A stretch of 64,000 bases of DNA, taken from an uncultured Pelagibacteraceae bacterium. Lineage in GTDB: Bacteria > Pseudomonadota > Alphaproteobacteria > Pelagibacterales > AG-422-B15. Below are positions 53,648 to 63,886 of the stretch, piece after piece. The notes below the pieces were generated by a model. The model made no database searches, had not been told where the DNA came from, and was given only the letters and a program-made list of their open reading frames with translations. Both the position numbers and the translations under genes were made by a program. How positions within the stretch are numbered: position 1 is the stretch's first letter; each line of letters opens with the position of its first letter. The stretch is from the NCBI GenBank assembly GCA_902544525.1, contig CACCCN010000002.1, positions 143,416 to 207,415 of the forward strand, read 5' to 3'.

Positions 53648-55441
53648 ATGAGAGCTAAACAATATTTTATTATTTTTATCATTTGCCTGCTTAATATATC
53701 GGTTAAATCTTCAGAAATATCCGATGAAGTATCTCCTGAAATTTTTGATTCAATCTCAGTTGAAGCTAGTGCACTGGGTGTAGAAACTTCACTTCAAAAA
53801 AAAATAAGTGGTTATCCTGTAATAGCAGATGAATGGATGATCGTAACAGCAAATGCTTATGCTTCTATTGCTGGAGCAGAAATATTAAAAGATGGTGGAA
53901 CTGCTGCTGATGCAATGGTAGCCGCACAAACAGTGTTAGGACTTGTAGAGCCTGAGTCATCTGGTTTGGGTGGTGGAGGATTTTTGGTTTGGTATGACAG
54001 TAATACAAAACAAGTCACAACATTAGATGGCAGAGAAACAGCTCCATCAAGTTCACAAGTGTCTCAGTTTCAAAATAAAGACGGTGAATCTATGAAATTT
54101 TTTGAGGCTGTAATAGGTGGATTATCAGTAGGAACTCCTGGTATACCGGCTTTAATGTTTGAAGCGCATAAAAAATGGGGCAATAAGCAATGGGGGCAGC
54201 TTTTTGCCTATGGTATTGGTTTAAGTGAGAATGGATTTATGGTTTCTAATAAGTTAGCGTCTTCGATACAACGAGATCTCGAAAGATTAAAAACTTTTCA
54301 AGCAACTCGTGATTATTTCATGCCTGGCAATTTGCCACTAAACAATGGTGATATGATTAAGAATCAAGATTATGGAGATACCTTAAAAAAAATTGCATCC
54401 TCTGGAATTGATGAATTTTATTTAGGTAATATTGCCGACGACATAATTGACACTGTAAAACATGCAAAAAATAATCCAGGTTATTTACAAAAAGAAGATT
54501 TAAAAAACTATAAAGTTATTGAGAGAAAGCCAATTTGCATTAATTATAAAATCTATGATATTTGTGGTATGGGCCCGCCCTCATCTGGTGGAATAGCAGT
54601 TGCGCAAATATTTAAAATTTTAGAAAATTTTGATTTAGAAACACTCAATAATCTTGATCCAATTACTTGGCAAATTATTGGTGATACAATGCAATTAGTT
54701 TTTGCCGATAGAGGTCTTTATCTGGCAGATAGTGATTTTGTAAATGTTCCCATAGAAGCATTGATAAATGCAGGCTATCTAAGAAAAAGAGCAGGTGAAA
54801 TTAATCCAGGAACTAAAACTGAAAATATTTTGCCTGGAAAACCAGTTGATAATTTAGCAATAAATTTAGCCAGCGATACCTCAATTGAAATGCCTTCAAC
54901 TACACACATTTCAATAGTTGACCAGTATGGAAATGCACTATCAATGACCTCTTCAGTAGAAAATGCGTTTGGCTCTAGATTGATGACACAGCATGGTTTT
55001 TTACTCAATAATCAATTAACAGATTTTTCATTTCAGTATGAAAAGAATGGTAAATTAATTGCAAACAGACTTGAACCAGGCAAACGGCCTCGTTCTTCAA
55101 TGTCACCTACAATCGTCCTTAAAGATAATGTACCAGTACTTGTAATAGGCTCACCTGGTGGCAGTAATATAATTGGTTTTGTGATTAATGCTATTATTGG
55201 ATTTATTGAATGGGATATGAATGTACAAGAAATTGTTTCAATGCCACATGCAATAAATAAATGGGGTAAATATGAAATAGAGGATTCAAGTTATGCCTCC
55301 AACTTAAATCAAGCTCTATCAGATATGGGCTATGAAACCAAAATAAGAAAGTATTACTCTGGATTGAACGCAATTAGCATAGGTGAGAAGTTAAAAGGTG
55401 GCTCAGATCCACGAAGAGAGGGAATTGCACTTGGTGAATAA
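53648..55441 (+). CDS. ggt: Gamma-glutamyltransferase
   Basis: ANAYASIAGAEILKDGGTAADAMVAAQTVLGLVEPESSGLGGGGFLVWYD…STTHISIVDQYGNALSMTSSVENAFGS. Confidence 0.94.
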   Translation: MRAKQYFIIFIICLLNISVKSSEISDEVSPEIFDSISVEASALGVETSLQKKISGYPVIADEWMIVTANAYASIAGAEILKDGGTAADAMVAAQTVLGLVEPESSGLGGGGFLVWYDSNTKQVTTLDGRETAPSSSQVSQFQNKDGESMKFFEAVIGGLSVGTPGIPALMFEAHKKWGNKQWGQLFAYGIGLSENGFMVSNKLASSIQRDLERLKTFQATRDYFMPGNLPLNNGDMIKNQDYGDTLKKIASSGIDEFYLGNIADDIIDTVKHAKNNPGYLQKEDLKNYKVIERKPICINYKIYDICGMGPPSSGGIAVAQIFKILENFDLETLNNLDPITWQIIGDTMQLVFADRGLYLADSDFVNVPIEALINAGYLRKRAGEINPGTKTENILPGKPVDNLAINLASDTSIEMPSTTHISIVDQYGNALSMTSSVENAFGSRLMTQHGFLLNNQLTDFSFQYEKNGKLIANRLEPGKRPRSSMSPTIVLKDNVPVLVIGSPGGSNIIGFVINAIIGFIEWDMNVQEIVSMPHAINKWGKYEIEDSSYASNLNQALSDMGYETKIRKYYSGLNAISIGEKLKGGSDPRREGIALGE

Positions 55442-55458
55442 TAAAGTATAAATTTAAT

Positions 55459-56643
55459 ATGACTGATCCAATCGATAAAAATTTTAAACAAGCATATCTT
55501 AGAGAAAATAAAGATGTAATTGCTAGGCATATAGAAGACAGTCCATTCATTAGTTTTTTAAATAGCGACAAAGTTATCAGGGGTATTTATGCTGAGCGAT
55601 ATTTTCCCATTTCAGTTGATGAGAATATTATAGAAAAATACTGGCTGTTAAGACAAAAGGCAGCATTATTTGATGTCCCAGAAAAACCAATTGAAATTAC
55701 TGGCAAGGACTCTGAGAAATTTCTTGATTATATATTTTGTAGAGATTTAAGTGGGATAAAAATTGGCAGAGGGTTCTACTGCCTTGCATGTACTCCAAAA
55801 GGTGGCATCTTTATGGACGGTATATTATTCAAGCTTGAAACCGATAGATATTGGTATGTTCAAGCAGATGGTCAGTTTGAAACCTGGCTTTTAGCAAATA
55901 GTAATGGATTTAATGTTAACATATCGAATCCACATGTTTGGGTTTTACAAATACAAGGGCCTGCGTCTACTTCGGTGCTTAAAGATGCATCTAATAATTC
56001 ATTAGACGAGAGCTTTGGTTATTATAAATCTGATTTTTTTGACTTAGGTGGTCAAAAAATTTATGTTTCGAGAACTGGCTATACTAATGAACTTGGTTAT
56101 GAACTCTATTGTCCTTCTGATATTAATCATAAAGCCCTATGGGATCACTTAATGAAGTGTGGTGCTCCATATGGAATGGAATTTTCTTCAACTCGTGCCA
56201 TGACTATGAGAAGAATCGAAGGTGGCATCAGAGAAAATCTTGTAGATATGGATACATCAGTTAATCCGTATGATGTTGGGCTGGGTCAATTTGTTAATCT
56301 TGATAAAGAAAATTTTATTGGCAAATCGTCACTAATAAACGCAAATAAAGAAAATAAACTCTTTGGGGTCATATGTAAAAAATCTGTACCTGAAGTTCAT
56401 GCTAAAATAACAAAATCAGGAAAAGAAATAGGAAAAATAACATCTGGAGTTTTTTCACCTACTTTAAAATGTGGCATTGGGTTTTTGAGACTTAATTCTC
56501 CACTTAAAATTATTGGCGAAGAAGTTCAGATGATTTTGAGTGACGATTCAATAGAAAACTGTGAAGTGGTTGATTTACCATTTTTTGATCAGGAAAAAAA
56601 GATTGCTAGAGGTTTAGATACCACAATTCCAGACGTCAGTTAA
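55459..56643 (+). CDS. GcvT-family aminomethyltransferase-like protein (DmdA-like features)
   Basis: EITGKDSEKFLDYIFCRDLSGIKIGRGFYC…LQIQGPAS…RTGYTNELGYELYC. Confidence 0.82.
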   Translation: MTDPIDKNFKQAYLRENKDVIARHIEDSPFISFLNSDKVIRGIYAERYFPISVDENIIEKYWLLRQKAALFDVPEKPIEITGKDSEKFLDYIFCRDLSGIKIGRGFYCLACTPKGGIFMDGILFKLETDRYWYVQADGQFETWLLANSNGFNVNISNPHVWVLQIQGPASTSVLKDASNNSLDESFGYYKSDFFDLGGQKIYVSRTGYTNELGYELYCPSDINHKALWDHLMKCGAPYGMEFSSTRAMTMRRIEGGIRENLVDMDTSVNPYDVGLGQFVNLDKENFIGKSSLINANKENKLFGVICKKSVPEVHAKITKSGKEIGKITSGVFSPTLKCGIGFLRLNSPLKIIGEEVQMILSDDSIENCEVVDLPFFDQEKKIARGLDTTIPDVS

Positions 56644-56770
56644 ACAAATATATCTCATTAAGCTGGTTCTTTAAACCATTGTGGAAAAGGGTCAGTCATT
56701 TTTTGATAACTTATTGTATAGTTAAAGTTCATACTGGCTAAATTTCAATAAATCATTATAAAATATATGT

Positions 56771-59062
56771 ATGAATATTGAGTATAAAGTTGAAAGATTT
56801 ACAAAAGCCATCATATCAAACAAAATAAAAACACTTTTTGTAGCTTTAATTTTTATACTACTTGCTACGTCCGGTTTGCGTTTTTTAGAAACACCATCTG
56901 GATATAGATCTTTTGTTGAAAATGATCAGCCTAATTATCAAGATATTTTAAATATTGAGGAAAAATATGGAAATATTGATGTTCTTACTTTCGTTATTAA
57001 GCCTAATGAGGGGGACATCTTTCAAAAAGATGCTTTGGATGTTATTAATCAATTAACTGAATTGTCCTGGAAATCTCCTTACTCATCAAGAGTTAGCTCC
57101 TTGACAAATTATCAATATACTACGGTTGAAGGCGATGACATAAATATTAATGATTTTATTAATGATATTGATGCTTTAAACGATAATGATTTACAAATTC
57201 TTAAAAAATTAGCATTACAAGAAAAAAATATAGTCAACTTCATATTATCTAAGAGTGCAAAGGTTAGTTTTGTAAATATTACGCTTGATATGCCAAATGA
57301 TGTTGATTTTGTCGAACCTATTGCTTTTGCAGAAGAACAAAAAAAAATATTTAATGAAAAATATCCAAATATTTTTGTAACAGTTGCAGGCTCAGCGAGA
57401 TTTTCACAAAATTTTCAAGAAACAGCACAAAGTGATGCTACTAATATGTATCCAGCATTTCTTGTTTTAATAATAGTACTATCTTATTTACTTTTAAGAT
57501 CTGTATTAGCATCATTACTATCATTAATAATTATATTTCTATCTATTTTGCCTTCAATGGGTTCTGCAGGATGGCTTGAATATCAGGTTTTACCTCCATT
57601 AATTATCGCTCCAATTGTAATTCTAACTATCGCATTAGCACATGCTATACACATTCTATCAATTGCACTTTCAAATATGAATGAAGGTATGCAAAAAGAT
57701 GTGGCAATTATTGAAAGTATGAAAATAAATTTTATGCCAGTATTTTTGACAAGTTTTACCACTGGAGTTGGTGTCGCTGGAGTTAATTTTGGTAATATTC
57801 CTGCTTTCAGTGAAATGGCTAATGCTGTTGTATTTGGTTCACTCTATAGTTTCTTGTTATCAATTACTGTTCTTCCAGCCCTATTCATGATCATGCCAAT
57901 AAAATCTAGCAAAAAAAATAATTTAATTTTGCCAGTTCTTCATGCACTTGGAAATTTAATTTTTAAATTTAAATATTATGTAATCGCAATTGTATCGCTA
58001 ATAACTATATTTTTAGTGTCATTAATTCCTAGTTTGTATTTTGATGATGATTTTGATGCATACTTTGATCGTGTTGATGATTGGGTAGAAGTTAAAAATA
58101 TTGTAAATGACGAATTTGGCAGCTCGTTCTTTATTTTTGCAAATATGGATTCTGGTGAAATAGATGGAATTACTGATCCTAACTATCTTAATAAACTTGA
58201 CGAATTTGCTAATTGGCTCGAAAGTCAAGATGAAGTTGTTACCGTATCAACAGTTGCAGATGTTATTAAAACACTTAATAAAAATATGAATGCTGGATCT
58301 GAAGATTTTTATACAATACCAGATAGTAAGGCCTTAAACGCGCAATATTTTTTAATGTATGAGTTTTCGGTTCCTTACGGAATGGATCTTAAAAATCAAA
58401 TGACCGCCAATAAATCTCAGTCAAGATTACTCATCAGAATTAATAATGCCACATCAATTCAATCTAGGGCATTTCATCAAAGAACTAAGGAATGGATAGC
58501 TGATAATCTTGGATCATATGAATCAGATGGAATTGTCGGAATACCCGTCATGTTTCCCTATGTTTACCAAGAAAATACCCAAGGCCTCGTAAGGGGACTA
58601 ATATTTTCTTTTGGCATAATAATTGTCGTAATTGGAGTGACGCTTAGAAGTGTTAGATTTGGTTTAATAAGTGTTGTGCCAAATGTTGTTCCGTTTCTTC
58701 TTGCCTATGGAGTGCTATCAATTTTCACAAAAGTTGTTACTTTCAGCCACACAGTAGCAATCTTAATCGCAATTGGTCTTGTCGTGGACGCAACTATTCA
58801 TTTCTTAACAAAATTTAAAAAAGCAAACTCAATGAATTTATCTCCATACGATGCAATTCAATACTGCTATAAGTATGTCGGGTACCCGATTATAGTTGCT
58901 TCAGTTTGTTTATTTTCAGGTTTCTTATTTTTAATACAGTCAAGCTTCCAAACAAATTATGTTTTAGGTGGCATGTGTGCATTAATTATTTTACTTGCAT
59001 TAGTAATAGATTTATTATTACTTCCATCTCTTTTATTAATCTTTGGAAATAAATCACGATGA
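56771..59062 (+). CDS. RND/MMPL-family transporter
   Basis: 763 aa with two SSD-like TM blocks (LRFLETPSGYRSFVEND…; ALAHAIHIL; GLVVDATIHFLTKFKKA). Confidence 0.88.
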   Translation: MNIEYKVERFTKAIISNKIKTLFVALIFILLATSGLRFLETPSGYRSFVENDQPNYQDILNIEEKYGNIDVLTFVIKPNEGDIFQKDALDVINQLTELSWKSPYSSRVSSLTNYQYTTVEGDDININDFINDIDALNDNDLQILKKLALQEKNIVNFILSKSAKVSFVNITLDMPNDVDFVEPIAFAEEQKKIFNEKYPNIFVTVAGSARFSQNFQETAQSDATNMYPAFLVLIIVLSYLLLRSVLASLLSLIIIFLSILPSMGSAGWLEYQVLPPLIIAPIVILTIALAHAIHILSIALSNMNEGMQKDVAIIESMKINFMPVFLTSFTTGVGVAGVNFGNIPAFSEMANAVVFGSLYSFLLSITVLPALFMIMPIKSSKKNNLILPVLHALGNLIFKFKYYVIAIVSLITIFLVSLIPSLYFDDDFDAYFDRVDDWVEVKNIVNDEFGSSFFIFANMDSGEIDGITDPNYLNKLDEFANWLESQDEVVTVSTVADVIKTLNKNMNAGSEDFYTIPDSKALNAQYFLMYEFSVPYGMDLKNQMTANKSQSRLLIRINNATSIQSRAFHQRTKEWIADNLGSYESDGIVGIPVMFPYVYQENTQGLVRGLIFSFGIIIVVIGVTLRSVRFGLISVVPNVVPFLLAYGVLSIFTKVVTFSHTVAILIAIGLVVDATIHFLTKFKKANSMNLSPYDAIQYCYKYVGYPIIVASVCLFSGFLFLIQSSFQTNYVLGGMCALIILLALVIDLLLLPSLLLIFGNKSR

Positions 59063-59847
59063 AATCTTATATTTTTTCATTTCTAATCATAGTTATATGT
59101 AATGTACATACCTTTGCAATGTCAGATGAAGAAAAAGGACTCAAGATAGCTAAAGATGCCTATGATAGTACCCGAGGATATGTCGATAGTACTTCTGAGC
59201 AAATAATGATTCTTATCGATCCAAAGGGTAATGAGGTAATTCGAGAAATCTCAGGTAAGAATTTTGAAAATATGGATCCGAATGATGGTGATAAATCATT
59301 AATTTTTTTTAACAAACCTAAAGATGTTGAGGGTACAGTTATGCTGTCCCATACTCACGTCAATGATGATGATGATCAATGGCTTTACTTGCCGGCGCTA
59401 GGAAGAGTCAAAAGAATTTCATCTAGTAACAAATCAGGGGCGTTTATGGGAAGTGAGATATCTTTTGAAGACTTCTCAGGCTTGGATTACAGGAAATATG
59501 ATTGGAAATATCTTGGTGAAGAAAATTATGAAAACGAAATTTGTTATAAATTAGAGTCTTATCCAAAATATAAAAATTCTGGCTACACAAAAAGAATTGG
59601 ATTAACTGACCAATTGCTAAGAGCGCGAAAAATTGAATACTATGATAGAAAAGGAGATCTTTTAAAAACCATATATTTTGAGGATCATAAACTTTATAAT
59701 GAATCAATTTGGTTTGCCGACACTTTTAAAGTTGTAAATCATCAAAATGACAACATCACAATATATAAATGGGAAAATCGATTGCTAAATACAGGTCTTA
59801 ATGAAAAAGATTTTGAAAAGTCTAGTTTAAGCCGCTTAACTGACTAA
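59059..59847 (+). CDS. Outer-membrane lipoprotein-sorting (LolA-fold) protein
   Basis: Signal peptide; DDQWLYLPALGRVKRISSSNKSGAFMGSEISFEDFSG motif. Confidence 0.85.
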   Translation: MKSYIFSFLIIVICNVHTFAMSDEEKGLKIAKDAYDSTRGYVDSTSEQIMILIDPKGNEVIREISGKNFENMDPNDGDKSLIFFNKPKDVEGTVMLSHTHVNDDDDQWLYLPALGRVKRISSSNKSGAFMGSEISFEDFSGLDYRKYDWKYLGEENYENEICYKLESYPKYKNSGYTKRIGLTDQLLRARKIEYYDRKGDLLKTIYFEDHKLYNESIWFADTFKVVNHQNDNITIYKWENRLLNTGLNEKDFEKSSLSRLTD

Positions 59848-59849
59848 TT

Positions 59850-61043
59850 GTGATAAAAATCTCCGCTAAAAGTATATACTTATCTCTTATTGTTTATCTG
59901 ATTTTAAATTCTTCTCCTATCCACGCTAGTGATTATAAAGCTTATGGCTTCATTCAACCAGAGATGTCAGTTTTTTTCAATGGCAAGGGTCGACATGGAC
60001 AAAAAAATACCAATCTATCAATTTTTGGAAAAGGAACCTTTATTTCATATTTACAAAATGATGATGCAAAATTCTCAATTAATATCCTAGGACGTTATGA
60101 TGATAATGATAGGGAGCTTAGGTACTTAGATTTTCAAAAGCTTAAATATGAGTATTTTTTTGATGATCTAGAATTTAAAATCGGCAATGATATTATTTTT
60201 TGGGGTGTAAATGAGACATTCAATATTGTAGATATCGTCAACCAGTCAAATTTAGCAGAGGACTTAGCGGGAACAAAAAAACTTGGTCAAACTATGGCTT
60301 CATTATCTTACAGTCATGACTATGGTAAGTTCGATATTTATCTTATGTCTAATTTTCAAGAAAGATCATTTCCAGGAAAAAATGGCCGACCAAGGTTATC
60401 TATGGAAATTGATAAAAATACTGTGACTTATGAATCTTCAGCAAAAGATAAAAAGGTTGATTTTGCTATTAGATATTCAACTGTTCTTGATGATTTAGAT
60501 TTTGGACTATCACATTTCTATGGAAACAATAGAGCGCCAGAATTAAAGCCTAACTCATCAACTTTAAAGTTTGATCCTCTTTATCCAATATTATCACAGA
60601 CTGGATTAGACATACAATCAACTAAAGGTTCATGGCTTTATAAGCTTGAAAGCATAAGTGCTAAAAATGGAAATGAAAGACATTTTAGTGCTGCAGGTGG
60701 AATAGAGTACACTTTTTATGGAATCCAAAATACTCAAAGTGACCTTGGAATAATCATTGAATATATCTTTGATGATAGAAACAATAATCCATTAAATAAT
60801 GATGGAGTTTTAGGTCTCAGGTGGAATAGAAATGATATTAAATCAACAACCTTTTTAGCAGGTTTATTGATCGATTTAAGTGGAAATTCTAATAGGCTAC
60901 AGGCTGAATTTGAACAAAGGATTACCGATGATCTAAAGCTCTTTGTAGATTTTTCTCTTAATGGAAATATAAATCGAGCGGACTTTAGCTATCAATTTAA
61001 AGAAGATTCAAAAATAACTGTAAAGATTGCAAAGTATTTTTAA
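59850..61043 (+). CDS. Predicted outer-membrane beta-barrel protein (DUF1302-like)
   Basis: Signal peptide, alternating beta-strand pattern, aromatic C-terminus (…DSKITVKIAKYF), downstream of RND/LolA-like genes. Confidence 0.65.
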   Translation: MIKISAKSIYLSLIVYLILNSSPIHASDYKAYGFIQPEMSVFFNGKGRHGQKNTNLSIFGKGTFISYLQNDDAKFSINILGRYDDNDRELRYLDFQKLKYEYFFDDLEFKIGNDIIFWGVNETFNIVDIVNQSNLAEDLAGTKKLGQTMASLSYSHDYGKFDIYLMSNFQERSFPGKNGRPRLSMEIDKNTVTYESSAKDKKVDFAIRYSTVLDDLDFGLSHFYGNNRAPELKPNSSTLKFDPLYPILSQTGLDIQSTKGSWLYKLESISAKNGNERHFSAAGGIEYTFYGIQNTQSDLGIIIEYIFDDRNNNPLNNDGVLGLRWNRNDIKSTTFLAGLLIDLSGNSNRLQAEFEQRITDDLKLFVDFSLNGNINRADFSYQFKEDSKITVKIAKYF

Positions 61044-61147
61044 TTAAATTCTTTGTGACTTGAGGTTTAGTATAAAATAGGGAATTTAATTTCACGTTCT
61101 GTTGAAATAGACGCTGTAACTTTAAAGTGTTTCTATTAATTTATTTT

Positions 61148-62008
61148 TTATCTAATAAAAATATAATTAAATGACCTATCATATTTAGTGTTTCTAAACA
61201 TCTGTTCATTATGTTTTTTGTGTAAAATTTTAAAATTATGTTTTTTCATTATTTGTATCAATTTAGTATACTGTTCAGTGAAGTTTTCATTTATTTCAAT
61301 TGACAGACTTTTTATCTTTTGGTTACTTAAATATTTCATCGCACCCTCTAAAATAAGGTGTTCAATACCATCAACATCAATTTTGATATAATCAGGTATC
61401 TCAAGTATGTGATTATCAAGTAAATAATTAATACTAGTACCAAGTAAGGTATAATTCATTTCAGATTGAAAATTTTTACCTTCGAAATTAAAATTTTCAC
61501 CAAATGAATTTAATGCGCTACCTTCAACAAATTGACCTTCTTTCATTGTAAAAAACTTATTTTCGACATTGGTAAGTGGAATTGGCATTATTTTGATCTT
61601 TTTTTCAAATTTATTGATCGAAATATTTCTACTTAAAACTCTTAAATTTGAAGTGGAGGGTTCAAATGAAATTGTCTTAGAATTCTTGTGCTTTATTGCA
61701 TTATAGATTGAATAAAGCCCAACATTAGCTCCAATATCCCAAAAAATTATTTCTTCATCGGTATTGAATGAATTAATCCATTCAATTGTTTCTGGTTCTT
61801 TTGAAAAATAGCTATTTACTCTAAAATCAACAAGTTGATTAGGAACAAAAAAATTGATTTTTCTATCTAAAATTATTAACTCAGTATAAGAATCATTTTC
61901 TAAAAATTCATTAAACCAAATTAATAGTTTTCTTTTTGTTACAAGAAAAAATATTTTATCAAAATAATATAGAGTTTTATAAAAAAAGCGACTTAGTTTT
62001 TTTATCAT
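61148..62008 (-). CDS. FkbM family methyltransferase
   Basis: IIFWDIGANVGLYSIYNAIKHKNSKTISFEPS…YIKIDVDGIEHLILEGA. Confidence 0.88.
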   Translation of the reverse strand: MIKKLSRFFYKTLYYFDKIFFLVTKRKLLIWFNEFLENDSYTELIILDRKINFFVPNQLVDFRVNSYFSKEPETIEWINSFNTDEEIIFWDIGANVGLYSIYNAIKHKNSKTISFEPSTSNLRVLSRNISINKFEKKIKIMPIPLTNVENKFFTMKEGQFVEGSALNSFGENFNFEGKNFQSEMNYTLLGTSINYLLDNHILEIPDYIKIDVDGIEHLILEGAMKYLSNQKIKSLSIEINENFTEQYTKLIQIMKKHNFKILHKKHNEQMFRNTKYDRSFNYIFIR

Positions 62009-62011
62009 ATT

Positions 62012-62782
62012 TTAGCTATGATGAACGTCTAGATAATTATTTTTGTAACTAAAAACCGTTGGTCTCAAAAATAAACAATTAGATATGATTGTTATAGTCT
62101 TTTTTACACCTATATCAATTAGCTTAGAACAACCAGCATTTAAAATATAGTGATTATTATCTAATGAAAATTTAATAATTTTTGTTGTTGGATTTGAAAA
62201 AAATAATTCATTTTTATCAAATCCTCCAAAATATTTTTGAATTCTGTAATGATTATTTTTAAATAAGGATGTTTTTACAAGATTACTCTTTATTTTTCCA
62301 TCGTAAGAGATTTTTGTTGATTTTGCCAACGTATTACCATGAACAAACGAATATAGATTTTGATTATGTGAATACCCAATATAACAACGATTTGAAATTA
62401 AAACATCTTCTTCAATATTTTCTTCAGAGAAATGATGAATATAAAATACACCATAACTTTCTATTCCATTTAAATAATCTGAGTTTATTTCTATTTCATT
62501 TGAGAGATCTAAATTATAATATTTCTTTTTTTTGATTAATTTATTTTCCTTTGAAAAAAAATGAATTTCTATCCATGAATCTTTAACCTTATAAAAAATA
62601 TTTAAAATATCCGAATATTTAAATATTGTTGTAAAATTGTTATCAGTTCTCCACGCAAACGCATCGCTTATGGATGAAGCTTCAAATGTTCTTGTAGATA
62701 TAGGAACAGGTCTAAATTTAAGAGAATTTCTGAGTGTGATCCCAATGCTAGATAAAGTAATATTTTTAACTAATGATTTCAT
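62012..62782 (-). CDS. Hypothetical protein
   Basis: Long ORF in a minus-strand run with overlapping neighbour (62766..63530). Confidence 0.6.
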   Translation of the reverse strand: MKSLVKNITLSSIGITLRNSLKFRPVPISTRTFEASSISDAFAWRTDNNFTTIFKYSDILNIFYKVKDSWIEIHFFSKENKLIKKKKYYNLDLSNEIEINSDYLNGIESYGVFYIHHFSEENIEEDVLISNRCYIGYSHNQNLYSFVHGNTLAKSTKISYDGKIKSNLVKTSLFKNNHYRIQKYFGGFDKNELFFSNPTTKIIKFSLDNNHYILNAGCSKLIDIGVKKTITIISNCLFLRPTVFSYKNNYLDVHHS

Positions 62783-63530
62783 TAATTTCTCTTTTTAACT
62801 CAGCTACTTTTGTAAATTTATTTTCACTAAATATATACTCATGAGGTGGGTGAGTATGCTCAAATGAAAGATGTTGATTTTTTACTGAAGCATATATTGG
62901 AATTCCAAGATAGTCTTTGGTAACTAAAAAAATTTCTGGTTTAATTAACTCTCGATCAAGCTCGATGCAGTTTGTATAATTTGTTTTAATTTGAAATTTT
63001 TCTTCTATATGTTTTGTTTTTATATTTACTAAATAGGCATCAAAATAATCTATTATTGGTTTCTCATATATGTTCTTTATAAATATAAAATTTTTATCTG
63101 CATTCTTATTTCCTAGAGAGCATACAGAACTCAATATAGTGCCTTTTTTAGAAATCATAGAATATGGATATTCAGATTGATAAGATGAGAAACCAGCATT
63201 TTCATGCATAAATATTTTTAAATTTGCTCGATAACTAGGAGATGTATCAGTAAAATTATTAAAGTTTTTAAGCTTCAACTTATCATAATTAAATAGTTCC
63301 TCTGGATGTGCTAAAAAGTAAATCTCATTATTGGTATTTTTGTTACAATTGATGTAATAAAATTCAGGTGCTTCTTCTATTTTTTCAATTTTTTCAATAA
63401 TCCAACAATCATTTTTTGGCCAACATTTATATAAATTTATTGTTTTTGATGTCACACCATTATTTTGAAAAGTTGGTATTTGAATTTCAGAGTCGAAAAG
63501 CTCGTTTTTTATGTTAAAGAAATAATTCAT
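62766..63530 (-). CDS. Hypothetical protein
   Basis: Long ORF overlapping the next gene by 17 nt. Confidence 0.6.
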   Translation of the reverse strand: MNYFFNIKNELFDSEIQIPTFQNNGVTSKTINLYKCWPKNDCWIIEKIEKIEEAPEFYYINCNKNTNNEIYFLAHPEELFNYDKLKLKNFNNFTDTSPSYRANLKIFMHENAGFSSYQSEYPYSMISKKGTILSSVCSLGNKNADKNFIFIKNIYEKPIIDYFDAYLVNIKTKHIEEKFQIKTNYTNCIELDRELIKPEIFLVTKDYLGIPIYASVKNQHLSFEHTHPPHEYIFSENKFTKVAELKREINEIIS

Positions 63531-63634
63531 TCAGATTTATTGAATTAATATATATATAATCAATACAATAAACATTTAAGTTAATTTAGTCTAGCTCATA
63601 ACTATCTCTGTAACTATTGTAAAGGAATAAACAA

Positions 63635-63672
63635 GAACCCTCGATACGGTCACCCGCATACACGCTTTCCAA
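63635..63672. repeat. Partial tRNA-Ser-derived repeat, copy 1 (att-like)
   Basis: gaaccctcgatacggtcacccgcatacacgctttccaa; one mismatch to 63849-63886. Confidence 0.85.
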
Positions 63673-63828
63673 TTCATGAGTCCGAGATTAGAGGATAATA
63701 TTTTCCTATAAATGGGGGAATAAATCAGAGGAAGTATTTAATTTAATTTGGTTATTTGGATAAGATTTGGATAGAGATCAAGTTGTAATTAAAAAGTAAA
63801 TATATTTAAAAGTATTTTTATTAAAGAA

Positions 63829-63886
63829 TGGCGGAAAGGATGGGATTCGAACCCACGATACGGTCACCCGCATACACGCTTTCCAA
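63829..63886 (-). pseudogene. 3' fragment of tRNA-Ser (GGA), anticodon loop to CCA, 5' half absent
   Basis: Minus strand TTGGAAAGCGTGTATGCGGGTGACCGTATCGTGGGTTCGAATCCCATCCTTTCCGCCA; the DNA 5' of it does not provide the matching GGAAAGG acceptor strand or D-arm. Confidence 0.8.

Noticed and set aside
55459-56643. Naming the gene dmdA
   Set aside because: Resemblance is by eye only; paralogues of GcvT are common, so substrate cannot be assigned.
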